Shown here one piece after another: positions 21,092 through 32,119 of a stretch of DNA of 64,000 nt; position 1 is the first letter of the stretch, and each line of letters starts with the position of its first letter. This DNA comes from Aquilaria yunnanensis. Its lineage: Eukaryota; Streptophyta; Magnoliopsida; Malvales; Thymelaeaceae. Under the pieces are notes generated by a model. That model made no database searches and was not told the DNA's origin. It saw nothing but the letters and a program-made list of their open reading frames with translations. The position numbers and the translations under genes are program-made. The stretch is from the NCBI GenBank assembly GCA_039654915.1, contig CM077600.1, positions 74,533,992 to 74,597,991 of the forward strand, written 5' to 3'.

Positions 21092-23832
21092 TGTAACGCC
21101 CTCAATTTTATAAACCTTAATTTTAAAAGATATCTTAAACTCCCAGAATAATAAAGCATTTAATTAAAATAATTTAAGAAATGTGAGGTAAAACATTTTA
21201 TTTTAAATTATTTTCCAAACAATAAGAGTATTAAACGAAATCAGAGTAGTTAAGTGACAATCCCAGGAAAACTAATATGCGGATAAGCTGCCAATTTAAA
21301 CAAACCATATGTTTCTTTAGAAATCAAATAACACAAAGTTAAAACTCAGTCCCAGCCAGTTCTACTTTCGAGGGGCTACAGCGTACTCTCACTCAGTCTG
21401 CTCCACATCTTGAACCTCGTTATATGGTTCAGTGTACTCTGTCTCCTCATAGTACTCACCTAGAAAAACATGTTAAGAGGAGGGATGAGCACAACTTGCT
21501 CAGTAAGAGGGAAGTATCAGGCCCATCACGTGGGTCCTAATATTCCCGTAACAAACAACAACGAATAATAAACTTTAAGCTGTAGCAATTTACTTAAAGA
21601 ACAATTCCATACAACATCATAACAACAAAATCAAAATCCTACTAGCATGCTTGAACTACCATGCATATGCATAATTCTTTTTACCGATTAAATAATATGT
21701 TCTTGATCGATCACTTAATCCAATACTTAATTGCCGTCGGACGAACCTAGGGTGGTGAGTGTGTACATCACCCACTCTCGGGATAACTCTTAGGCAGTGC
21801 CACTAGGGATGCCACCAAGCCAGAGCCTCTCGGGATACCTACGCCGAGGTAGAGCCTCTCGTGATAACAGCCATAAGCATGGTCCCTCGCCAGCTATGGT
21901 CTGACAGCGCACAAATCATATCTCCATACTCCATGTCAATATCGGGTCATGACTAGGGACGGTCCGCCGCCACCCTAACATGCCTCTCGGGTTCAAATCG
22001 TCCGTTCCGAACCTCTCGTCTAAATTTACGGCTTGTTAAGTTATGTAGATATGGTTTGTCACCAACCTTGCATGCCTCGTATTTTATCTTACTCTTCAAA
22101 TCTTTTACTTAATGCAATATTGTGTATGACAAACATCAATCATATGCAACAACCAATTGATGCATAAACGTAGCTCATTTTATTTTAGCTCTTTTTAGTA
22201 GAATGCCATGATTCTAGTGCATCCTATTTCTTTTATCATGTTATCTTAGTTTAGTGTTACATGATGTCATGACAATCAATGATATCTTTTAAGTGTATTT
22301 GTGATAAATGTTCATCTCATTTCTCATGAATTCTTTCTAAATTGGTCATTTAGTATTTACGCTCCTAATCCTTTATCTATCGGCTTATAATAATTTATTA
22401 CGGCCCTAACATGCCACTAACGGTTCCTTCCAATCTCATCATGTTGCTAATGAGCTTGTCGGCCCTAAACATGGTACTAGCGGTGTTTGTCTCGCCGGCC
22501 CTAAACATGCTACTAGGGGTGTTTATTTAGGCGGTCCTAACATATTTCTAATTTAATTCTTGTTATAAGCGGTCCTAATATGATACTAGCGTCAAACATA
22601 CATCATACATCACATCATTACAACCATACAACCAACCAACCAAAATTACATCTCAAAGGAAGAGAACTAAAATAAAATATAATATAATAAAATAAAACTC
22701 TAGAAAAACTAATTAATTACCCTACCCATGTTGCCCACGCGTTTAAAGATTTTGTTTAGCCCAATTGTTTACTTAAAATTTATTATTCGGGTTGATGCTT
22801 ATTTTGGGCCTAAGAGGGCCCACGAGAACTAACCCGCTCTTCCCCCTTACCTAGTTCGGAATAATATGACGAAAGTGGGCGATTTTCCTAGGACGGTCCT
22901 ACAAAATGTTAGTAAGGTAGAAAATTAGAAAAATATGCTAAAATTTAGAAATTTTCCTAAAGGGTACTTGGAAAGTTCATGTTCTTAACAACTAGGCCGA
23001 AATTTTACCTAGTGGGCAAAAATGGGCTCGGGGCGTCTTCGGTGGCCTCGTGCCTATTCGGGATTGTGCCGGAAGCCTTCTTGATATTGATCCTAAAAAT
23101 TACAGCGGTTATACACTAACTTATAAGCTTATTTAATGGCTGTAAAAACGGATCTTGGAAGGAAAAAAATTTTATTTCAGTTACCGATGTGTTTTCGGGA
23201 TCTCTGACGCTCCGGGAGTCCAAAGAAACACCAAACCTTCAAGTAAGGATTTTCTAACCCTTTGTAACAACATGGACAGCAAGGAAAAAAGAATTATTAG
23301 GGCTGTAATATTCGAAATTGGCAGCCAAGATAATTTTTAAAAGAGGCTACGATGGCTTACCGGGCTTAGAACCAAGTATGGACAAGATTGCACCGGAAAC
23401 GAGTGGAAAAACCCAAAACTTGGATTAATGATAATCTACCAAATATTTACAGCAAAATATAAGGCCTTTAGCTGCTGGAAAAAAAAAATTAAAAGAGTAA
23501 TACCGAAGAACTTTGGCTCACACGAAGCAATTCGGGATCGTCGGTACTCGTAGGATTGGCTTTGGTGTCCGGATGGGGTTTCCCTTCAACTTAAAGAATC
23601 TAGGCAAAAATACAGAATTAAATTAATATTCTAATACTTTGGAAGAGCCAAGAATCAAAGTATGGATGGCTGAACTTACACAGTTTGCTGAAGCACTAAG
23701 TGGAGGCAAACAACCGGCATAGAAGGATGAAAGAATGGTGGACGATCTTCTTGCAGAAAAAATCAAATTTTCTTCCCATGGCTTAGGCGGCTGTTGATGG
23801 GGGAGAAGAAGTGCTGAAATATTGAAAAGGTC
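21092..23832 (-). repeat. 3' part of a chromovirus LTR
   Basis: It is a diverged copy of 27046-29700 in the same orientation, starting TGTAACGCCC (the minus-strand LTR end GGGCGTTACA). The rest of this LTR lies displaced at 19748-20410. Short repeated phrases of the type 'CGGCCCTAAACATG..ACTAG' occur at 22400-22590. Open frames such as 23155-23340 recur in the other LTR copy and are not genes. Confidence 0.88.
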
Positions 23833-24112
23833 CAGCACCCCCATATCCCACATGGGTGAATTGTGGGAAGCCTTATGTGGATATATAGGCTCCAATTCTA
23901 GAACACAAGCACCTAGCGCTTATCCTTTTCTAAAGGATAGCCCATGTGGTGTGGGCAGGTGTTCCGTTGACCGGTTCTGGACTTGGGTCATTACAGATGG
24001 TATCAGAGCCGACCCGGGACCACGATGGTGTGACATAGTGGGTATGCACATGCATCGTCTACCAGGACTGATCCTGGATTCGAGAGGCTACTTGGCCAGG
24101 GCCTAAGTAGTC
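23833..24112 (+). mobile_element. TRIM segment (LTR, primer site, part of interior)
   Basis: TRIM LTR from about its fifth base to 23995 (ends GTCATTACA), then GATGGTATCAGAGCC and interior up to AAGTAGTC, where minus-strand pol sequence starts. The matching complete TRIM is 31590-32119. It lacks its second LTR and has no target duplication. Confidence 0.85.
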
Positions 24113-24650
24113 TTCATGCCACTCCACCAAAAGCTTTTCTTCAAATCATGGTACATCTTGGTACCCCCCGGGTGGATGGTCAACCGAGATGCATGTGCCG
24201 CCGATAAAACATCATACTTTACCTCACTACCTTGGGGAACAACAATTCTATTTTGAAATTTTAGGGTACCATCCACATCCACACTGAATCCCTTTTGCCC
24301 TAGAACTGACCATTCTCGGCATTGTGGATCCTCCTTTTGCGCCTCCTTGACCCTTGCCACAAATGTAGGCTCCATATGCAAACTGGCCATGAGAACCTGG
24401 GGTCCCTTCACTTGAACTCCTAAGCTCATATGACTAAACTCCTCTAGTAGTTTCCACTCAGAAACCACCATAGCATTCAGTTTGGCACCCATTTTTCTAC
24501 TCAAAGCATCAGCCACTAGGTTGGCTTTACCTGGGTGATACTGAATAGTGCAATTATAATCGGAGAGATATTCAACCCAACGACGCTGTCGATTATTGAG
24601 TTCCCTCTGTGACAATAGATACTGTAGGCTTTTGTGATCAGTGAAGACCT
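24107..24650 (-). pseudogene. chromovirus pol fragment: RNase H end and integrase zinc region
   Basis: Minus-strand coding from [15 protein letters not shown] (RNase H) through [15 protein letters not shown] to the integrase zinc region ([18 protein letters not shown]). It is cut at both ends: at about 24650 it meets plus-strand gag and at about 24107 plus-strand TRIM. The first ~100 residues of RNase H and the integrase core are missing from this piece. Confidence 0.87.
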
Positions 24651-25778
24651 TGAGAATTCCAGAAGAGGACAAGGTGGACTTAGCTACCTTTAGCTTGGTT
24701 GAGGAGGCCCAGACATGGTGGGAGGCCACTCGACCAGGGGTTCCGAGAACTGAGGGTGGATATATCACTTGGGAGACATTCGTGCATACTTTTTATGGTC
24801 GATACTTCTCTGAGGCCATGAGGGACAGAAAAGAGCAGGAGTTTCTTGCACTGGTACAGGGGAGCATGACAGTAGATCAGTACACAGCCAGATTTAATGC
24901 CTTGGCCCGCTATGCTGAGCACATTGTGGCACATGAACCAAGGAAAATCAAGAGGTATGTTAATGGTTTGCGTGACGAGCTGGCAGATAGGCTGATTATG
25001 CAAGAGATTGATACCTTTGAGAAGGCAGTATCCTTAGCTCAACGGGGTGAGGCAAGGATGCGAGATAAGCAACTATCTAGACCGCTTGACACGAGTCGGA
25101 GTCGTATGCCATCACGACCTACACATGCAGGCAATTTCCGTCCTATACCACGACCGATGCCTGCCCAAGGGCGAGGACATTTTGGCAGAGGTCAGCCAAT
25201 CGATAGCAGAGCTACCCGACTACAGCTTAATGAGACAGGAGGGTCTACAGTGCGACCAGTTTTTCAGGGCCAGGAAGGGCCTAGATGTCAGACTTGTCAT
25301 TTCTTTCACCCGATTGGAGGGCGGTGTGTGACCTGTTTCTATTGCCAGGAGATAGGGCATCTATCCAGGCAATGTCCTAAGAGGGATGCTCCACTAACAG
25401 CACACGTTCCACCAGCAGCACTGGCAGAACCACCAACAAAGAAACCTCGTGTGGCAGGACGTGTTTACGCAGTGACAGCCGAGGAGGCAGAGGATGCTCC
25501 AGGTGTGGTGCAAGGTACGCTGTTTTTTTTTATAGTTTTTAATTATAGCCTTCAATTTCAAGTTCATGGTAGTGGCATGCTTAGGTTAGTGATTGTTTAA
25601 ATTGATCGTAGGTACTCTTTCTATTTTTGGGTTCCCTGCTAGAGTTCTTATAGACTCGGGGTCCACACATTCTTTCATATCTCCTAGACTAGCAAATCAG
25701 TTAGGCATGCCTGCTAAAGAGCTTCCTTTCATACTAGTGGTTTCTACACCATCAGACACTAGTATGAGTTCTACCGCT
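24641..25778 (+). pseudogene. gag: chromovirus gag and start of protease, with a candidate intron
   Basis: Gag domain ([41 protein letters not shown]), then a zinc knuckle CFYCQEIGHLSRQC (CX2CX4HX4C, about residue 230), then the retropepsin start with RVLIDSGSTHSFIS. Gag and protease open frames are separated by 25515-25611, a 97-base stretch starting GT, T-rich inside and ending CGTAG. Its removal would keep frame across the family's normal gag-protease link. It is truncated at both ends and inverted relative to the neighbouring pol pieces. Confidence 0.8.
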
Positions 25779-27039
25779 TCTTTAACTCATGAAAATTATT
25801 TTCGCATCGCTCGATCCACTGGAATGGTTGATCCTTATTAGTCAATTGGGTCAAAGGGCGTGCCAACTTTGAATAACCTTCCACTCTATAATACCCAGCC
25901 AAGCCCAAGAAACTCCGAATCTCTGACACGGTCTTCGGCTGTTGCCAATTCACCACAGCTTCAACCTTACTAGGATCCACTGAAATTCCTTCCTTAGTTA
26001 CCACATGGCCTAAAAAGGTGACACTGTCCAACCAAAACTCGCACTTGCTCAGCTTTGCATACAGCTTATGCTTCTTCAACGTCTGAAGTGCAATCCTCAA
26101 ATGTTCTCTATGGCTTTCAGCATCTGGTGAGTAAATCAGAATATCATCTATGAAAACAATGACAAACTGATCTAGGTATGGTTGGAACACCCTATTCATT
26201 AGGCCCATGAAAGCTGCGGGTGCATTTGTTAACCCGAAGGGCATCACTAAAAACTCATAATGCCCATAACGAGTCCTGAATGCTGTCTTTGACACATCTC
26301 CCTATTTGATTTTCAGTTGATAGTACCCAGACCTCAAATCGATCTTGGAGAACACTGATGACCCCCTTAGCTGATCAAACAGGTCATCAATCCGAGGTAA
26401 AGGGTACCTATTCTTTATCGTCACCAAATTCAGCTGTCGATAATCGATGCACATCCTCAAGCTACCATCCTTCTTCTTCACGAATAAAACAGGAGCACCC
26501 CAAGGTGAGGTACTTGGACGTATGAACCCCTTTTCAAGAAGCTCCTGTAATTGACTTTTTAGTTCCGCCATTTCTGAGGGAGCCATTCGATAAGGTGCTT
26601 GAGAGATAGGAGCCGTTCCTGGCAATAAATCAATGGTGAAGTCAACATCCCGGTTAGGTGGCATTCCAGGTAACTCCTCTGGAAACACTTCTGGAAATTC
26701 TTCCACAATGGGAATACCAGCTACTGATTCAGGCTTCTCTGACTCTGTCTGCACATAAGCCAAATAGCCAACACCACCTTGACGGAGATATCTATTAGCT
26801 TGCAAGCTAGAAATTATGATTGGAGTGAAGCTCTTTTTATCCCCAACAAATTGCACTTCTGACCCATCCGGTAAGGAGAAGGTAACTAGCTTCTGATAGC
26901 AATCCACTTTAGCATGGTGGCGATGTAGCCAATCCATGCCCAAAATACAATCAAATTCAGATATCCCAAGCACAAAGAGGTCAGAGTCTAAAGGTAGCCA
27001 AGGCATTAAATCTGGCTGTGTACTGATCTACTTCTGATA
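25771..27039 (-). pseudogene. chromovirus protease end and reverse transcriptase, with a gag sliver at its 5' end
   Basis: On the minus strand from 27006: protease C-terminus ([18 protein letters not shown]), then RT with [20 protein letters not shown], the Ty3-type catalytic FIDDILIYS, and [17 protein letters not shown]. One in-frame TAG (about 26302-26304) replaces a Glu codon typical of the family. 27000-27033 is a 34-bp gag sliver that duplicates part of 24871-24906 in the opposite orientation. It is joined to the primer-binding site on one side and to protease on the other. The RT piece ends near 25778. Confidence 0.87.
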
Positions 27040-27045
27040 CCAAAC
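27030..27045 (-). other. primer-binding site of the chromovirus (tRNA-Met type)
   Basis: Minus-strand TTTGGTATCAGA directly after the LTR end GCGTTACA. TGGTATCAGAGC is the classic complement of initiator tRNA-Met in plant LTR elements. The element's own downstream leader is missing; gag sequence follows at once. Confidence 0.8.
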
Positions 27046-30000
27046 TGTAACGCCCCTAATTTTATAAACCTTAATTTTAAAAGATAACTTAAATTCCCAG
27101 AATTATAAAGCATTTAATTAAAATAATTTAAGAAATGTGAGGTAAAACATTTTATTTTAAATTATTTTCCAAACAATAAGAGTATTAAACAAAATCAGAG
27201 TAGTTAAGTGACAATCCCAGGAAAACTAATATGCGGATAAGGTGCCAATTTAAACAAACCATATGTTTATTTAGAAATCAAATAACACAAAGTTAAAACT
27301 CAGTCCCAGCCAGTTCTACTTTCGAGGGGCTACAGCGTACTCTCACTCAGTCTGCTCCACATCTTGAACCTCGTTATATGGTTCAGTGTACTCTGTCTCC
27401 TCATAGTACTCACCTAGAAAAACATGTTAAGAGGAGGGATGAGCACAACTTGCTCAGTAAGAGGGAAGTATCAGGCCCATCACGTGGGTCCTAATATTCC
27501 CGTAACAAACAACAACGAATAATAAACTTTAAGCTGTAGCAAATTTACTTAAAGAACAATGCCATACAACATCATAACAACAAAATCAAAATCCTACTAG
27601 CATGCTTGAACTACCATGCATATGCATAATTCTTTTTACCGATTAAATAATATCTTCTTGATCGATCACTTAATCCAATACTTAATTGCCGTCGGAAGAA
27701 CCTAGGGTGGTGAGTGTGTACATCACCCACTCTCGGGATAACTCTTAGGCAGTGCCACTAGGGATGCCACCAAGCCAGAGCCTCTCGGGATACCTACGCC
27801 GAGGTAGAGCCTCTCGTGATAACAGCCATAAGCATGGTCCCTCGCCAGCTATGGTCTGACAGCGCACAAATCATATCTCCATACTCCGTGTCAATATCGG
27901 GTCATGACTAGGGACGGTCTGCCGCCACCCTAACATGCCTCTCGGGTTCGAATCGTCCGTTCCGAACCTCTCGTATAAATTTACGGCTTATTAGGTCATG
28001 TAGATATGGTTCATCACCAACCTTGCATGCCTCGTATTTTATCTTACTCTTCAAATCTTTTACTTAATGCAATCTTGTATATGAAAAACATCAATCATAT
28101 GCAACAACCAATTGATGCATGACCATAGCTCATTTTACTTTAGCTCTTTTTAGTATAATGCCATGATTCTAGTGCATCCTATTTCTTTTATCATGTTATC
28201 TTAGTTTAGTGTTACATGATGTCATGACAATCAGTGATATCTTTTAAGTGTATTTGTGATAAATGTTCATCTCATTTCTCATGAATTCTTTCTAAATTGG
28301 TCATTTAGTATTTACGCTCCTAATCCTTTATCTATCGGCTTATAATAATTTATTACGGCCCTAACATGCCACTAACGGTTCCTTCCAATCTTATCATGTT
28401 GCTAATGAGCTTGTCGGCCCTAAACATGGTACTAGCGGTGTTTGTCTCGCCGGCCCTAAACATGCTACTAGGGGTGTTTATTTAGGCGGTCCTAACATAT
28501 TTCTAATTTAATTCTTATTATAAGCGGTCCTAATATGATACTAGCGCCAAACATACATCATACATCAAATCATTACAACCATACAACCAACCAACCAAAA
28601 TTACATCTCAAAGGAAGAGAAATAAAATAAAATAAAATAAAATTCTAGAAAACTAATTAATTACCCTACCCATGTTGCCCACGCATTTAAAGATTTTATT
28701 TAGCCCAATTGTTTACTTAAAATTTATTATTCGGGTTGATGCTTATTTTGGGCCTAAGAGGGCCCACGAGAACTAACCCGCTCTTCCCCCTTACCTAGTT
28801 CGGAATAATACGGCGAAAGGGGCGGCTTCCTAGGACGGTCCTACAAAATGTTAGTAAGGTAGAAAATTAGAAAATGTGCTAAAATTTAGAAATTTTCCTA
28901 AATGGTACTTGGAAGGTTCATGTTCTTAACAACTAGGCCGAAATTTTACCTAGTGGCCAAAAAGGGTCTCGGGGTGCCTTCGGTGGCCTTGTGCCTATTC
29001 GGGATCGTGCCGGGAGCCTTCTTGATATCGATCCTAAAAATTACAGCAGCCATACACTAACTTATAAGCTTATTTAATGGCTGTAAAAAAAACGGATCTT
29101 GGAAGGAAAAAATTTTGTTTCAGTTACCGATGTGTTTTCGGGATCTCTGACGCTCCGGGAGTCCAAAGAAACACCAAACCTTCAAGTAAGGATTTTCTAA
29201 CCCTTTGTAACAACATGGACAGCAAGGAAAAGAGAATTATTAGGGCTGTAATATTCGAAATTGGCAGCCAAGATAATTTTTAAAAGAGGCTACGGTGGCT
29301 TACCGGGCTTAGAACCAAGTATGGACAAGATTGCACCGGAAACGAGTGGAAAAACCCAAACCTTGGATTAATGGTAATCTACCAAGAATTTACAGAAAAA
29401 ATATAAGGCCTTTAGGTGCTGGAAAAAAAAAATTAAAAGAGTGATATAGAAGGATTTGGGCTCACACAAATGAATCTGGGATCGTTGGTACGCGCAGGGT
29501 CGATTTTACTGTCCGGATGAGATTTCTCTTCAACCTAATGAACCTAGGTAAGATTAGGCAAAATTATTGTTCTAATAATCCAGAATAAAATTTAATCGTA
29601 GCATAAAGGGCTGTACTTACACTGTTTTGATGGAGGAATAAACGAGACAATAACCGGCGTGAAGAGGACCAAAGGATGCTGGGCTGCCTTTTTCCCAAAA
29701 TCTGATTTTTTTTTTTTTTTTCTTATGGTGGTGTGCTGTTGAAGGAGGAGAGAATAATAAGCGGCAGCTGTTTGTGAGAGGAAAAAAAATAGGTTTAATT
29801 TCTAACCCACTTCAGATGCTTGATCGCATAGAAACAAGGAATAAAAAAAAATGAAAGGAAAAACGTATTAGTGTGCGTGTTTAATTAAGGAAAAATGGAG
29901 ATAAGGAAATAATTAGTTTTTTTTTTTTTTTTAACTCCAGGGGGTGTTGCGGCTGGATAGTTTTAGAAGAGAGAAATTAGGGTTTGGGGAAAATAAATAA

Positions 30001-30382
30001 ATAATAATCCTATGTAGCAGTAGCACGAACCCGATTTAAACCCTACACACGCGTAGGCTAAATTTTTGGAAATCTAAGCAAACGGATTCAGAATTAAGTG
30101 AGGTAAATTTCTCTTGACTCATTTTTTTTAGAAGAATCCAATGGTGATCCCAGATTTTTCATCCGATGCTCGGTTGTAAATGACAAAAATGCCCCTAGCC
30201 TAAAGAAAATGACTTTGAGCTTCCGGTTTGGAATTTGACTTAATAACCACCAAAGGAATCATCTAAGACTCAAGATTCTTAATTTTATATTTTATTATTA
30301 ATAAAATTATTATTATTTTATTTATTTAATTAATTAGGATAATTTGGTGATTTTATTTTACTTAATTTCTAGGGTTATTACA
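27046..30382 (-). repeat. full chromovirus LTR (3337 bp)
   Basis: Minus-strand start TGTAATAACCC at 30382 and end GGGGCGTTACA at 27046. It is bordered by a polypurine tract and pol end on its 5' side (30383 onward) and by a primer-binding site on its 3' side, so it lies between two internal regions rather than at an element end. The length fits Tekay/Del-type LTRs. Poly-T runs occur near 29707 and 29920. Confidence 0.9.
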
Positions 30383-31070
30383 GCATCCTCCCCTTAAAAG
30401 AAATTTGTCCCCAAATTTGAAAGAGGGTGTTGAGAAGTACCTTAAAGCTGTGGATACTTCTTTCGAAGCTCATCCTCAACTTCCCAGGTTGCTTCTTGCA
30501 CTCCATGATTATTCCAAATGACCTTTACCAGTTGAATGACTTTGTTGCGCAGAACCTTTTCTTTACGATCCACAATGGCCAAAGGCTCCTCGACGTAAGT
30601 CAAATCCTCGTGTAACTGCAAGGGCTCCCACGGAATAACATGTACTGGATCTGGTTGATACTTTCGAATATTACTCACGTGGAACACGTTATGAATTCTA
30701 GCCAAGTTCGGTGGTAAAGCCACTCTATAAGCCACCTCTCCAACCCGTTCTAAAATTTCAAAAGGTCCAACAAAGCGTGGGGCTAACTTTCCTCTCACTC
30801 CAAAACGTTGAACTCCCTTGGTCGGTGACACCTTTAGGAACACATGATCACCAACAGAAAACTCCAAAGGACGACGTCTCTGGTTTGCATAACTTCGCTG
30901 CCTATCTTGAGCCGCTACCAATCGTTGTTTGATTATTTTGACCTTATCTGAAGTTTGTTGTACCAAATCTGGTCCTAATAAAGGCCTGTCGCCTACTTCT
31001 TCCCAACACACCGGAGTACGACAACTACGTCCATACAAAGCCTCATATGGGGCCATCTGAATGCTGGAGT
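30383..31070 (-). pseudogene. chromovirus integrase C-terminal region with chromodomain, and polypurine tract
   Basis: Minus-strand coding from 31070 to 30442: integrase core end ([18 protein letters not shown]), [20 protein letters not shown], then the FVGPFEILERVGEVAYR region and the chromodomain tail ending KKYPQL. The stop is followed by the polypurine tract and the LTR start at 30382. It turns at 31070 into an inverted copy of itself on the plus strand. Confidence 0.88.
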
Positions 31071-31590
31071 TAGCTACCTTTTCTGATAGGGATCCACGAT
31101 TCACATCACAGTTTTGGCAGGCTTTACAAGAACAATTGGGCACTGTGACATTAATGAGCACCGCTTATCATCCACAGACAGATGGGCAGTCGGAGAGGAC
31201 TATACAAACTATTGAGGATATGCTTAGAGCTTGTGCACTGGATTACAAGAACTCCTGGGATAATGACCTGCCACTAGTGGAGTTTGCTTATAATAATAGC
31301 TATCACTCCAGCATTCAGATGGCCCCATATGAGGCTTTGTATGGACGTAGTTGTCGTACTCCGGTGTGTTGGGAAGAAGTAGGCGACAGGCCTTTATTAG
31401 GACCAGATTTGGTACAACAAACTTCAGATAAGGTCAAAATAATCAAACAACGATTGGTAGCGGCTCAAGATAGGCAGCGAAGTTATTCAAACCAGAGACG
31501 TCGTCCTTTGGAGTTTTCTGTTGGTGATCATGTGTTCCTAAAGGTGTCACCGACCAAGGGAGTTCAACGTTTTGGAGTGAGAGGAAAGTT
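30785..31590. repeat. palindrome of integrase sequence (286-bp arms, 234-bp spacer)
   Basis: 30785-31070 and 31305-31590 are inverted copies of equal length, with one mismatch noted by eye. The spacer is the integrase sequence that normally lies upstream of the arm, so the plus strand reads on continuously from spacer to right arm. This is what a strand switch that copies back along the same template leaves behind. Confidence 0.9.
31071..31589 (+). pseudogene. chromovirus integrase core fragment, inverted
   Basis: Plus-strand coding with [36 protein letters not shown] and the core end up to GVRGK. It is cut at 31589 by the TRIM LTR start. The N-terminal integrase half is absent. Confidence 0.87.
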
Positions 31591-32119
31591 GTAACACCCC
31601 CATGTCCCACATGGGTGAATTGTGGGAAACCTTATGTGGATATATAGGCTCCAGCTCTAGAACATAAGCACCTAGCGCTTATCCTTTTCTAAAGGTTAGC
31701 CCATGTGGTGTGGGCAGGTGTTCCGTTGACCGGTTCTGGACTTGGGTCGCCACAGATGGTATCAGAGCTGACCCGGGACCACGATGGTGTGGCATAGTGG
31801 GTATGCACATGCATTGTCTACCGGGGCTGATCCTGGATTCGAGGGGCTACTTGGCCAGGGGCTAAGTAGTCCGATTAGAGAGGTTACTTGGTCCGGGGAA
31901 CCAAGTAATCCGATTGACCCCAACGGGGACGTTGGGTACATAAGGGGGGGAGTTTGTAACACCCCCATGTCCCACATGGGTGAATTGTGGGAAACCTTAT
32001 GTGGATATATAGGCTCCAGCTCTAGAACATAAGCACCTAGCGCTTATCCTTTTCTAAAGGTTAGCCCATGTGGTGTGGGCAGGTGTTCCGTTGACCGGTT
32101 CTGGACTTGGGTCGCCACA
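31590..32119 (+). mobile_element. complete TRIM (terminal-repeat retrotransposon in miniature), 530 bp
   Basis: Two identical 165-bp LTRs (31590-31754, 31955-32119; TGTAACACCCC ... GTCGCCACA) flank a 200-bp interior. The interior starts with the tRNA-Met-type primer site GATGGTATCAGAGC (31755-31768) and ends in a polypurine tract with seven or more Gs (about 31940-31954). The LTR has a TATA-like GGATATATAGG and a palindrome CCATGTCCCACATGG. There is no coding capacity. The bases on its two sides (AAAGT and AACCT) do not match, so it has no duplication of its own; its right end is the right end of the whole chimera. It carries no 5S rRNA sequence, so it is not Cassandra. Confidence 0.92.

Larger units (their letters stand above)
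19367..32119. mobile_element. chimeric retroelement: scrambled Tekay-like chromovirus plus TRIM segments
   Basis: It is bounded on both sides by AACCT (19362-19366 and 32120-32124). The left terminus is a chromovirus LTR start (TGTAATAACCC); the right terminus is a TRIM LTR end (GGGTCGCCACA). Segments in order: LTR start (+), LTR part (-), polypurine tract and pol 3' end (-), TRIM (-), LTR part (-), TRIM (+), RNase H-integrase (-), gag-protease (+), protease-RT (-), gag sliver and primer site (-), full LTR (-), polypurine tract and integrase end (-), integrase (+), TRIM (+). The chromovirus parts are nearly non-overlapping pieces of one gag-pol. Inverted arms and TRIM LTRs are almost identical, pointing to one recent event. 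Post-integration rearrangement is the alternative. Confidence 0.82.

Noticed and set aside
22400..22600. Repeated CGGCCCTAAACATG phrases as a CRISPR-like array
   Set aside because: Plant LTR context, irregular spacing and diverged units; both LTR copies share them.
23155..23340. Small open frame conserved at 29077-29283
   Set aside because: Conservation is explained by both copies lying in the same chromovirus LTR.
20801..24112. Internal TRIM segments as independent insertions
   Set aside because: Both are truncated and lack target duplications; their joints show microhomology or primer-site sharing instead.
31590..32119. TRIM as a Cassandra element
   Set aside because: Cassandra LTRs carry 5S rRNA promoter sequence; none is visible here.
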